Shown here: in pieces, positions 16,300 through 24,872 of the stretch
Layout of the letters: each line of letters opens with the position of its first letter
Numbering within the stretch: the stretch's first letter is position 1
Origin: Flavobacterium aquatile LMG 4008 = ATCC 11947
GTDB lineage: Bacteria > Bacteroidota > Bacteroidia > Flavobacteriales > Flavobacteriaceae
Reading direction: 5' to 3'
Assembly: GCF_000757385.1 (NCBI RefSeq)
Contig: NZ_JRHH01000001.1
Span: 1-64,000, forward strand
Length of the DNA: 64,000 bases
Notes under the pieces: generated by a model
The model's database searches: none
The model's input: only the letters and a program-made list of their open reading frames with translations
What the model was told of the DNA's origin: nothing
Program-made: the position numbers and the translations under genes

Positions 16300-18492
16300 T
16301 TATTTTCCTAAACCGCCACCGCCACTTTGAATTTTTTCAGTTTCAATAGTTGTGTTTTCGTTTTGAAGTTTTAAATTTCCAAAGTTGTACGTTAAGGATA
16401 ATCTAAACGTTCTTGTGTCGTTTTTCTCAAAGAATTTAGTTTCTAAGTTAGTTGAAGAAACCAAAGCATTAATCTCATTCTGATTGAAAACATCGAATAA
16501 ATGAACGCCCAACTTCAATTTTTTATCCATAAAATCTCGGTTTAATGAAATGTCAAACTGCTGAATTGGCTTTGTAATTTTATAAATTTCCCATGTTCCG
16601 CTTGGTAAAATAAAATAAGTCAAACCACTTTTAATATCCCAAGGTAACATAATTTGTGCTTGTGCAGCATAATTCCAAACCGGTTTCGGGTCGAATGAAA
16701 AATCGTAACCTTCCGTCAAATTCTTGATATAATTGATATTTAAAAAGATGTAATTCATCTTGTCAATGTTATTCATTCGCTTTTTAAATTCCTCTTTTCC
16801 TTTAAAAATATAATCCAACGGAATCGGGAAATTAGCATAAATACTCATCGTTTTAAATCGGTCAAACTGTTGGAATGTTTGCGTACTAACTAATTCTCCT
16901 GGTTCGGCATTTAAAATGAATAAATTTTGATCTTTTGCTACGGTGTAATTCGCTCCAAGCTGAATGAATTGCATAGCAGTAACTTTGAATTCATAATTAT
17001 CAAAAAACGATGGATTCAATAATAAATTTCCAGTTGATGAATTATATTGGTCAAAATTAGAGCCATTCGGATCTAAAACTCCATAGTTAGGTTGTGATAT
17101 TTTTCTAGAATAGGAAGCACTAATATTTACATTATCGTTCACTTCATACAAAGCACTAAAATTTGGAAATAAATTGGTGTTTTTAAAATCAATTTTAGTT
17201 GCCGTTCCTTCTACAACTCCAGTTCTGTCAACATTAAAATCTTCAAATCGCAATCCAGCCGTGAAATTAAACTTCTTTATTTTCTTTCTCAATTCAGTAT
17301 AAAAAGCCAGGTTAGTTTCTTTATAATCAAAGTCAATAATATCGGTTGTAGCCGAATTCAAATTGTACATTCCAGTATTATTTACTTTAATTGTATTGAA
17401 TTTTCCACCTGTACTCAACGACATCTTTAGTTTTTCAAATGGAATATTAAAGTCGTATTTCAAATAGTAATTTAAAAGTCCGAAGTCGTTTTTGAAATTG
17501 TTAAAACTAGAAACATCTTCTTCAAGAGCATTCGATTTTACATCAGGATTTCTATTGAAAACATTTGTAAAAGCAACAACATCTAACGTTCTTCCGACAG
17601 TGTCTAACTTAGTTTTGAATTGCAAACTAATTTCATGATTATTCGCTTTAGTCTTTGTAATTCCATCAGAAAAATAATCTGCAATTTCTGATCCGCTAGT
17701 TTTTGCATCAAAAACATCTCTGTCGTTTGCATAACTAGTGTTATAATTGAACAAGATATTCGACTTTTCAGATAGTTTATAATTCGTTCCTAATCGTGCA
17801 TAGAAATTTCTATTGGTAGTAACTGTTAATCGTTGTTGGTCAAGGTATTTGTCTGGGTCAAATGAGGTAAAAGTTTGTCCGTTTTTCGAATTATTTTCTC
17901 TGTCAATGTAATTATAACCAATCATCGTTTGCCAACTCAGATTTTTCTCTTTTCCGTTTAATAAAATCTGCGGACTTGGCTTTTGATATTTATTGAAATT
18001 ATAATTCATGTTGAAACTCGCATTGATACCTTTCATTCGCTTAGAACTTGTAACCAAATTAATTACAGAACCACTTGCATTGGCATCAAATGCTGCTCCA
18101 GGATTGTAAATTAATTCTACTTTTTCAATTGCATTGGCTGGAAGCGACGATAAATAATTTTCTAGATCACTTCCGCTTAAAGTGCTCGGCGAACCGTCGA
18201 TGTAAATAGCAACACCTTTTCCGTTTAGTGATAATCCACCAGTTGGTGAAGCGATAACTCCTGGCAACTTTTTTACAGCATCGTAAGCATTTCCAGTACT
18301 TAACATTGCGTTGTCTTTAATAGAAACGGTAGTTTTGTCTGATTCTACTTTAATAAGTTGTTTCTTGGTTGTGATTTTTACTTCATCAAGAATTTCTGCT
18401 TTTTTCTTGATAGTGTCGTTTTCGGGTTTAGTTTCTTGTGCAAACATGGTATTTGCTACTAATAACGACAATGTGAAAAATAATGATTTCAT
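16300..18492 (-). CDS. TonB-dependent-receptor-type outer-membrane beta-barrel protein
   Basis: Signal peptide MKSLFFTLSLLVANTMFAQ. A plug domain follows at about residues 35-150 (DAVKKLPGVIASPTGG, GVAIYIDGSPSTLSG, ANAIEKVELIYNPGAAFDA). The rest is a long outer-membrane barrel of the 'OMP beta-barrel family 3' type. It lacks the carboxypeptidase-regulatory-like N-terminal domain frequent in this family and ends in an unusual Gly-rich tail (GGGGLGK) rather than an aromatic residue. The ligand is not predictable and no SusD-like gene is adjacent. It has its own transcription unit, with a terminator shared with clpX. Confidence 0.85.
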   Translation of the reverse strand: MKSLFFTLSLLVANTMFAQETKPENDTIKKKAEILDEVKITTKKQLIKVESDKTTVSIKDNAMLSTGNAYDAVKKLPGVIASPTGGLSLNGKGVAIYIDGSPSTLSGSDLENYLSSLPANAIEKVELIYNPGAAFDANASGSVINLVTSSKRMKGINASFNMNYNFNKYQKPSPQILLNGKEKNLSWQTMIGYNYIDRENNSKNGQTFTSFDPDKYLDQQRLTVTTNRNFYARLGTNYKLSEKSNILFNYNTSYANDRDVFDAKTSGSEIADYFSDGITKTKANNHEISLQFKTKLDTVGRTLDVVAFTNVFNRNPDVKSNALEEDVSSFNNFKNDFGLLNYYLKYDFNIPFEKLKMSLSTGGKFNTIKVNNTGMYNLNSATTDIIDFDYKETNLAFYTELRKKIKKFNFTAGLRFEDFNVDRTGVVEGTATKIDFKNTNLFPNFSALYEVNDNVNISASYSRKISQPNYGVLDPNGSNFDQYNSSTGNLLLNPSFFDNYEFKVTAMQFIQLGANYTVAKDQNLFILNAEPGELVSTQTFQQFDRFKTMSIYANFPIPLDYIFKGKEEFKKRMNNIDKMNYIFLNINYIKNLTEGYDFSFDPKPVWNYAAQAQIMLPWDIKSGLTYFILPSGTWEIYKITKPIQQFDISLNRDFMDKKLKLGVHLFDVFNQNEINALVSSTNLETKFFEKNDTRTFRLSLTYNFGNLKLQNENTTIETEKIQSGGGGLGK

Positions 18493-18555
18493 TGTAATTG
18501 ATTTGATTGATGATTACAAGTAAGACTTGAAACTCCAAAAAATGTTACAATGAAT

Positions 18556-19443
18556 TTAAGATTTATTTTGCTTTTTGTAGTTTACAATAAAAACACCTCC
18601 AATAATTAAAGATGCGGCAATAATTATTCGGCTAGTAATTACTTCGTCGAGAACTAGCCATCCTAAAAATAAAGCAACTACAACATTGACATAAGCTAAA
18701 ACTGAAACTTTGGTAGATGACATTTGTGTGATCAAATAACTATAAGCAACATAGCCAACAACAGAACCAAAAATAGCCAAATATATCATGGCTAAAACAC
18801 TGCGTAAACTCCAGTTTGCAGTTGAAATTGTTGGTGTTAAATACAATTGGAAAAGCGTTAAAATAATTCCGGCAACAATCATTTGCAAACTTACATTCAT
18901 TAACATCGTAAGCGAATTTGTGCTTCCTTTTTTGGTGATTATTGTTCCGATTGACCACATTAAAACGGCGGTTAATATTGCAAAAACACCTTGTCTGTAT
19001 TCTGGATTTAATAAATCGGAAAGACTGTTTTGATAGATTAAGAAAATTCCAAACATGCCCAAAAATATTCCGATTGTAGTTTTAACGGATAGTTTTTCGT
19101 TACCTAAAATTAGATTCAAAATCAAAACAAAAAATGGCGATAATGTTGAAATTAAAGATGCTAAACCACTTGTGATGTATTTTTCGGAATACGTTGTTAA
19201 TCCGTTTGCCAAAACAATCATCATGACAGCAAGAATAAATACGCGTAAAAACTGTCGAGGATTTACCGCTTCTAACTTTCGTTGAAACAATAAATAAAAG
19301 AAAATAATAAGCCCAGAAATTAGATTACGAATTCCAGCAAGTAAAAAAGGAGGAATAGTTTCAATTCCGATTCGAATGCCTAAAAATGTAGTTCCCCAAA
19401 AGAAGGCAACACAAAATAAAGCCAAGTAAAGTTTAGTTTTCAA
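18556..19443 (-). CDS. EamA/DMT-family membrane transporter
   Basis: 295 residues with ten hydrophobic segments in two EamA repeats (about 5-135 and 150-290). Diagnostic parts are FFWGTTFLGIRIGIETIPPFLLAGIRN at the first repeat and YLAIFGSVVGYVAYSYLITQMS with VSVLAYVNVVVALFLGWLVL at the second. It is an inner-membrane drug/metabolite exporter; the substrate is unknown. A -7 promoter box for it (19474-19481) lies inside the 3' end of the preceding small lipoprotein ORF. Confidence 0.88.
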   Translation of the reverse strand: MKTKLYLALFCVAFFWGTTFLGIRIGIETIPPFLLAGIRNLISGLIIFFYLLFQRKLEAVNPRQFLRVFILAVMMIVLANGLTTYSEKYITSGLASLISTLSPFFVLILNLILGNEKLSVKTTIGIFLGMFGIFLIYQNSLSDLLNPEYRQGVFAILTAVLMWSIGTIITKKGSTNSLTMLMNVSLQMIVAGIILTLFQLYLTPTISTANWSLRSVLAMIYLAIFGSVVGYVAYSYLITQMSSTKVSVLAYVNVVVALFLGWLVLDEVITSRIIIAASLIIGGVFIVNYKKQNKS

Positions 19444-19458
19444 AAAAGAGTTGAGGTA

Positions 19459-19599
19459 TTACGAATTTCGGTGCAAAGGTAAACAACTTTCTTTTTTAAT
19501 CGAAGTTTCCACACAGCGTTTTCCGTAACATTTCATTCTTTTTGGTCCACAGGAAATTATGGATAGTGAAAGAAGGAATAGGATGTCAGTTTTTCTCAT
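19459..19599 (-). CDS. Small Cys-rich lipoprotein (46 residues)
   Basis: An ATG at 19599, 2 nt after the stop of the GH3-family gene, opens a 46-codon frame ending TAA at 19459. It begins MRKTDILFLLSLSIISCGPK: a charged start, a hydrophobic core and a lipobox (IISC) with Cys17 followed by Gly, then KRMKCYGKRCVE with two more cysteines. This is a plausible outer-membrane lipoprotein. The 2-nt spacing argues for translational coupling to the upstream gene. The last ten codons overlap a TACCTTTG element, so the C-terminus is under extra constraint. No function is known. Confidence 0.6.
   Translation of the reverse strand: MRKTDILFLLSLSIISCGPKRMKCYGKRCVETSIKKESCLPLHRNS
19474..19481 (-). promoter_or_regulatory. 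-7 promoter element (TACCTTTG) for the EamA transporter
   Basis: Minus-strand TACCTTTG, 30 nt before the transporter ATG at 19443 and inside the end of the small lipoprotein frame. Confidence 0.5.
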
Positions 19600-19601
19600 T
19601 C

Positions 19602-21134
19602 TTAACCTTTAGAATTTACAATAATTTGCATACTTTTCAACTGTTCCAAATAATCTCGTTCATTAGACAATCTCGGAATTTTATGTTGTCCGCCCAATTT
19701 GTCTTGCTCTTTTAACCAATCATAAAATAAATTTTCACGAGCCACATTTACTTTTAATTGGTTTAATGTCATGTTGTTATAACGTTTGGCTTCATAATCA
19801 GAATTTACTGTTTGCAAAGTTTCGTCCAATACTTTCTGAAATTGAGCCATATCTTCGGGATGTTTTTTAAATTCTATCATCCATTCATGTGCACCTTTTT
19901 CTTTTCCTTTCATAAAAATAGGAGCAACGGTGTAATCTTTAACTTCGCAATTTAAAGCCGAACTAGTTTTGGCAATAGCTTGATCGGTATTTTCTACCAT
20001 TAATTCTTCTCCAAATACATTGATATGATGCTTTGTTCTACCAGAAACTCTAATTCGGTGTGGTTTTAAAGAAGTGAATCGAACCGTATCACCAATCATA
20101 TAACGCCATAATCCTGAGTTAGTTGTGATAACAATGGCATAATTTTTATATAATTCAACATCGGCCAATCGAATGATTTTTTGATTTGGAGTTCCAAAAG
20201 TGTCCATCGGAATGAATTCATAGAAAATTCCGTAATCCAACATCAATAATAAATCGTTAGAATAATTTAAATCTTGAATGGCAAAAAATCCTTCGGAAGC
20301 ATTGTAAATTTCATAATATTTGAAATTATTATTTGGGATAATCTTTTGATATTGTTCACGATAAGGTTCGAAATTTACGCCACCATGAAAATATACTTCC
20401 AAATTGGGCCACAATTCCATCAAATTAGAATTATTGGTTTCAGTCAAAATTCGATTTAATAATACTAACATCCATGAAGGAACGCCAGCAAAACTCGTTA
20501 CGTTTTCTTTCTTTGTTTCGTTGATAATCGCGGTCAATTTAGCTTCCCATTCGCTCATTAACGATACTTTGTTGCTTGGCGTACTACTGAATTCTGCCCA
20601 CATTGGCATATTTTCAATCAATATTGCCGACAAATCTCCGAATGAGGTATTGTTGTTTTCATAAATTTGAGAACTTCCGCCTAGACGCAAACTTTTACCA
20701 AGAAATAGCTCCGAATTTTCGTTGTTGTTCAAATACATACACAACAAATCTTTGCTTCCTTTATAGTGACAATCTTCCAAAGCTTCGTTGCTTACTGGGA
20801 TAAATTTGCTTTTAGCATTTGTAGTTCCGCTTGATTTTGCAAACCATTTTATAGGTGTATTCCAAAAAACATTTTGTGCGCCTTTTCGTGTGAGTTCAAT
20901 CATTGGTTCTAGTTCTTCATACGTAGAAACAGGAACTCTTTCTGTAAATGTTTTGTAATTTTTTACTGATTCAAAATCGTATTTTTTTCCAATAACGGTT
21001 TCTTCGCAATTGCGAATTAAATTCATAAGTAACTCATCCTGAACTTCATTAGGGTATTTTAAAAAGAACTCAATCTGATGAATGCGTTGCTTTAAAACCC
21101 AGGATGCGATAGAATTTATTATTGGAAAAGGCAT
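19602..21134 (-). CDS. GH3-family acyl-adenylate/amidating-type protein
   Basis: 510 residues matching the GH3 (auxin-responsive) fold of the adenylate-forming superfamily. It shows WFAKSSGTTNAKSKFIPVS (ATP-binding P-loop-like motif), YYEIYNASEGFFAIQD (the YxxSE-type motif) and GLWRYMIGDTVRFTSL with VSGRTKHHINVFGEELMVEN. Plant GH3 enzymes conjugate amino acids to carboxylates. Bacterial members in Bacteroidota are uncharacterised, and the annotated 'auxin-responsive' name should not be taken literally. No signal peptide. A small lipoprotein gene follows after 2 nt. Confidence 0.85.
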   Translation of the reverse strand: MPFPIINSIASWVLKQRIHQIEFFLKYPNEVQDELLMNLIRNCEETVIGKKYDFESVKNYKTFTERVPVSTYEELEPMIELTRKGAQNVFWNTPIKWFAKSSGTTNAKSKFIPVSNEALEDCHYKGSKDLLCMYLNNNENSELFLGKSLRLGGSSQIYENNNTSFGDLSAILIENMPMWAEFSSTPSNKVSLMSEWEAKLTAIINETKKENVTSFAGVPSWMLVLLNRILTETNNSNLMELWPNLEVYFHGGVNFEPYREQYQKIIPNNNFKYYEIYNASEGFFAIQDLNYSNDLLLMLDYGIFYEFIPMDTFGTPNQKIIRLADVELYKNYAIVITTNSGLWRYMIGDTVRFTSLKPHRIRVSGRTKHHINVFGEELMVENTDQAIAKTSSALNCEVKDYTVAPIFMKGKEKGAHEWMIEFKKHPEDMAQFQKVLDETLQTVNSDYEAKRYNNMTLNQLKVNVARENLFYDWLKEQDKLGGQHKIPRLSNERDYLEQLKSMQIIVNSKG

Positions 21135-21140
21135 GATTTT

Positions 21141-21180
21141 GAATTGAGAATTATGAATTACGAATTACGAATTATAACTT
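21141..21180. repeat. Short tandem repeat upstream of the GH3 gene
   Basis: Several imperfect copies of an 8-9-mer (GAATTACG/GAATTATG) lie in the divergent spacer between the GH3 and DUF2797 genes. It is a microsatellite with no visible coding potential. Confidence 0.55.
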
Positions 21181-21234
21181 TACGCTAAAATAGTAAAATA
21201 TTTAAAATTTAATATCATAAATCTAATATTTAAT

Positions 21235-22029
21235 ATGACATACGAAGGCGTTCTCACTAAAATGCAAACCGAATATTCTAATCCAATTCAATATTACTTG
21301 GTTTTTGAAAATAGTTTTCTTCACTTAAATCAACTTTTAAATAAGTCGATGGAGATTACTTTTTTAGGTTACCAATGTTTGAATTGTGGTAAAAAAAAGA
21401 AAATATTTCGTCAAGGATTTTGTTACGATTGCTTTATGAGTAGTGCTGCAGCTGGAGATTGGATTATGAAGCCTGAGTTGTCTACTGCACATTTAGATAT
21501 TGAAGACCGCGATTTAGAATACGAAAAAAGAGTACAATTGCAACCGCATATTGTGTATTTAGCCTTATCGAGCGAAGTAAAAGTTGGTGTAACCAGATTG
21601 ACGCAAGTGCCAACACGTTGGATTGATCAAGGTGCCGTTCAAGCAATTCCAATTATTGAAGTTCCAAATAGGTATTTAGCAGGAATTACCGAAGTTGCCT
21701 TAAAAAACCATTTTGCTGATAAAACCAATTGGCAGAAAATGCTTAAAAACGAATATCTTCCAGTTGATTTAATAAAAGAACGAGCGAGTTTAAAATATTT
21801 AATTCCGAAGGAAGTGCAAGAATATTATCATCCTGAGAAAGACGATTTGTATGATTTGCATTTTCCAGTTTTGGAATACCCAAAGAAAGTATCCAGCTTA
21901 AATCTTGATAAATTACCTAATTTTTCGGGAAAACTTACAGGAATAAAAGGACAATATTTAATTTTTGAAGATGGAACCGTTTTTAACGTTCGAACCTTTG
22001 AAGGTTATGTAGTGAAGATAAATTTATAA
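21235..22029 (+). CDS. DUF2797 protein
   Basis: 264 residues. A four-cysteine zinc-ribbon-like segment is at about residues 43-62 (CLNCGKKKKIF, FCYDCF). After it comes the family's conserved central part (PHIVYLALSSEVKVGVTRLTQVPTRWIDQGA), which resembles a GIY-YIG-like strand-helix arrangement. It ends in a small beta domain (GKLTGIKGQYLIFEDGTVFNVR). No signal peptide. The molecular function of the family is not established. It is divergent from the GH3 gene and ends at a terminator shared with the AsmA-like gene. Confidence 0.8.
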   Translation: MTYEGVLTKMQTEYSNPIQYYLVFENSFLHLNQLLNKSMEITFLGYQCLNCGKKKKIFRQGFCYDCFMSSAAAGDWIMKPELSTAHLDIEDRDLEYEKRVQLQPHIVYLALSSEVKVGVTRLTQVPTRWIDQGAVQAIPIIEVPNRYLAGITEVALKNHFADKTNWQKMLKNEYLPVDLIKERASLKYLIPKEVQEYYHPEKDDLYDLHFPVLEYPKKVSSLNLDKLPNFSGKLTGIKGQYLIFEDGTVFNVRTFEGYVVKINL

Positions 22030-22033
22030 AAAG

Positions 22034-22066
22034 AAACCCTTTCAATTGGTGAAAGGGTTTTGTTTT
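22034..22066. terminator. Bidirectional terminator
   Basis: Perfect 11-bp stem AAACCCTTTCA/TGAAAGGGTTT with loop ATTGG and T-rich flanks on both strands, between convergent genes. Confidence 0.85.
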
Positions 22067-24670
22067 TTATGGAGTTGTTGTTGCAGGTTTTTCTTTTTTC
22101 TTTAGAATACCATTAAGAAAATCTTTTGCTTTTGTTTTTACTTCTTCTTTTTTTACAGGTGTTTTCGTTGTAGAAGTATCGGCTGGCTTTTTATTTTTAT
22201 TAAGTAAATCGGTAAGTGCCGATGTGCCTTTTCCTATCAATTGTTCTTTTTGTTGCTTAGCCAAATTACTTACTAAAGTTGTTGTTGCGGCTTTAATATC
22301 GGTTGAAATTTTTGGTTGCGAAAAAGATCCGCCAAGGATAGCATTTATCGGAATGTTTTCCATTTTTGCTGCATTGGCTGGCGTTAATTTTGAAATCAAA
22401 TTATTAATATCGCTTCCAAGATATTTCGCTGGAACATCAAATTTTAAATTGTAATTCATCAATTGATCAAATCCATGAGTTCCAGCAACGGTAACTTTCA
22501 TGTCTTGGTATTTGATGTCGAATGGTTTCACATTTACTTTTCCGTCTTTAAATGAAACTGCTGCTTTCAAATCGTTCAAGTTCACTTTACTCATGTCAAT
22601 AAATTTGATATTCGAACTTAAAGCACTCAATAAAGTAGAATTTTTAGCATTTACTGTAGTCGATAATAATTGGCCCAATAAATCACCAGAAATAGTTTTT
22701 AAATCGGGTGTCATTTCATTGGCATCAAGATTTCCAGATAATTTAATGGTCGAATTTAATTTTCCGTTGATGATTCCAGCTATTGGAGCAATTTTTTTCA
22801 ACATGTCTAATTGCGTGAAAGTTTCAGCAATATTCACCTGGTTTAAATTCAGATTCATATTGAACTTTGGAGTTTTCTCTTTCGTAGAAACCATTCCATT
22901 AACGCCAATTTGTCCGCCAAAAATATTGGTTTTTACATTTTCTAAAGTTACTGCTTGATCTTTTACGATAAGTTTTCCAGAAACATCTTTCAACGTTAAA
23001 TTGTCATATAAAACCGTATTGGCTTTTGCTGTAAGCGAACAATTTAAGAACGCCGGAATTTTCATCGCTTCCGATTTTCCTTTTGCCTCTGCTTTTGTTG
23101 GCTCTGATGTAGTCATGAAATCATCAACCGCAATTTGATTGGAATTCATATTGAAATTTCCTTTCAACTCGTGATTTCTAAAAATAAATCCGTAGAAATT
23201 TTCTAAAACTCCAGTGACACTTAAATCACTTTTTCCTGTTGTAGCTTTAAATTCTTGAAGATTTACACGACTTGGATTGAACGCAACCATTGCCGAACTA
23301 ATGTTCATCGCCTTGCCGTTTTCATCAACATATTTAAAGCCAGACAAACTCATGGTTCCAGCATTATTGATTTTTTCATACTGACTTTTTTCTACCGATT
23401 CCATGTCGAATTTGGTAGTGACATCAGCTTTTAAAATTCCAGAAAGTGGTTTGTCTAATTTAATTGGATAGGCTTGCGAAAGACTTCCTAAATTGATTGT
23501 TCCTTTTAAAGCGGCGTCAACCAAAGCGTTTGTAGCCACGTTTTTGATATTTGCTTTAGCGTTAAAAACATCTTGATCGATTGAAAAAGAAAGCTTATCT
23601 AAATTAACATAAGTGTCATTCATTAAGCCAGTTTCATTGATAATTTTGGTATCAATAACAATATTTTTAACCGATTTTGGTAAATCTGGATATTGAAAAG
23701 AAGCGTTATTAGATGCAATAGCAACGTTAAATTTTGGAACTGTTGTATCGGTTAACATTCCTTTTGCAAAACCTACAACGGTAAAATCACCCGAAGTTTT
23801 CACTTTATCCAAACTACTTGAATAGGCAGAAGGAATCAATCCTAAGAAGTTTTTAAACGATGAAGTTGGGGTTTTAAATTTCAAATCATAATTCTGTCCA
23901 GCATCAACCATCTGAATAAATCCATCAAATTCTAATGGCAAATCGTTGATTTTAGCTTTGTTTTGTTTGAAAGTATATTTGCTATTTTTTAAATCAATTC
24001 CTAATATGGCGTCCAATGAAATTGCGATGTTATTCATATAATTCACCTTGTCCATCGTTAAAGATGCCTTGGTTGTAGTTTTTGTATCTAAATCTAAAAC
24101 ATCATTAGTAAAATCACCACTTCCTGTGTGATTGATGCTGTCTAAAACCATGTTTATTTTCGATCTCTCATCAAAATATTTGAACTTAAAATTTTCAACA
24201 TCATATTCTTTAATTTTCAATGCTAATGGTTTGCTTTTTCCAGTATCAGCTTTTTTCTCTGCATTTTTCAAAGCAATGTCAAAGTTGCCAATTCCGTCTT
24301 TATTGAAAATAATATTTATTAATCCGTTTTTAGTGGAAATGGCGTCGATGTTCATCGGTTCGTCATCACTATTAAAAAGTTCCATTACCGACATTTTCAA
24401 ATTTAATTCTTCTAATGCAACTAAAGTGTCACCTTCAAATGGTGCTTTATTTATGATAGATAATTTTTCTATGGAAACATTAGCGCTTGGAAAACTTTTA
24501 AACAAACTTAAATCTGCTTCAGCAAATGCGACTTTGGCGTCAACACTTTCATTTATTGATTTAGCAATTTTGGCTTTTATCTGATCTTCAAATAAATATG
24601 GAATTGCAAATGCCGAAACAATTAACAACAACAAAACGATTCCAACGATTTTTAAAATTTTTTTTACCAT
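22067..24670 (-). CDS. AsmA-family envelope protein
   Basis: 867 residues. One N-terminal transmembrane helix (ILKIVGIVLLLLIVSAFAIPYLF) is followed by a long periplasmic repetitive beta-rich region with the AsmA signature start (IKAKIAKSINESVDAKVAFAEADLSLFKSFPSANVSIEKL). An AsmA-like C-terminal domain lies at about 560-760. A Lys/Thr/Pro-rich tail ends TPVKKEEVKTKAK...KEKPATTTP. AsmA proteins are bridge-like lipid-transfer or outer-membrane-assembly modulators anchored in the inner membrane. The family is certain; the cargo is unknown. Confidence 0.85.
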   Translation of the reverse strand: MVKKILKIVGIVLLLLIVSAFAIPYLFEDQIKAKIAKSINESVDAKVAFAEADLSLFKSFPSANVSIEKLSIINKAPFEGDTLVALEELNLKMSVMELFNSDDEPMNIDAISTKNGLINIIFNKDGIGNFDIALKNAEKKADTGKSKPLALKIKEYDVENFKFKYFDERSKINMVLDSINHTGSGDFTNDVLDLDTKTTTKASLTMDKVNYMNNIAISLDAILGIDLKNSKYTFKQNKAKINDLPLEFDGFIQMVDAGQNYDLKFKTPTSSFKNFLGLIPSAYSSSLDKVKTSGDFTVVGFAKGMLTDTTVPKFNVAIASNNASFQYPDLPKSVKNIVIDTKIINETGLMNDTYVNLDKLSFSIDQDVFNAKANIKNVATNALVDAALKGTINLGSLSQAYPIKLDKPLSGILKADVTTKFDMESVEKSQYEKINNAGTMSLSGFKYVDENGKAMNISSAMVAFNPSRVNLQEFKATTGKSDLSVTGVLENFYGFIFRNHELKGNFNMNSNQIAVDDFMTTSEPTKAEAKGKSEAMKIPAFLNCSLTAKANTVLYDNLTLKDVSGKLIVKDQAVTLENVKTNIFGGQIGVNGMVSTKEKTPKFNMNLNLNQVNIAETFTQLDMLKKIAPIAGIINGKLNSTIKLSGNLDANEMTPDLKTISGDLLGQLLSTTVNAKNSTLLSALSSNIKFIDMSKVNLNDLKAAVSFKDGKVNVKPFDIKYQDMKVTVAGTHGFDQLMNYNLKFDVPAKYLGSDINNLISKLTPANAAKMENIPINAILGGSFSQPKISTDIKAATTTLVSNLAKQQKEQLIGKGTSALTDLLNKNKKPADTSTTKTPVKKEEVKTKAKDFLNGILKKKEKPATTTP

Positions 24671-24821
24671 GATGATTTAAATTTTATTCAATTGTATGAT
24701 GCAAATATCTTGCCTTGCGCATGCACATGCAACAAATTTAGTGTATTAGGATTGTTTTAATTTGTAAAATTATCATAAAATGTTTCATAATTTACCTGTT
24801 GTAGAACAACTTCTACAAAAA

Positions 24822-24850
24822 AAATCCGCTCAAATTGATTGAACGGATTT
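24822..24850 (-). terminator. Terminator of sppA
   Basis: Stem AAATCCG.TCAA / TTGA.CGGATTT with one mismatch, followed on the minus strand by a T-run. A second small hairpin (GTAGAA/TTCTAC, 24801-24816) follows immediately. Confidence 0.75.
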
Positions 24851-24872
24851 CTGTAACTATATTTCAAAAATT

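Noticed and set aside
22500..22958. Plus-strand 152-residue frame, and a similar one at 24132-24584
   Set aside because: Antisense shadows of the AsmA-like gene, made of low-complexity hydrophobic residues.
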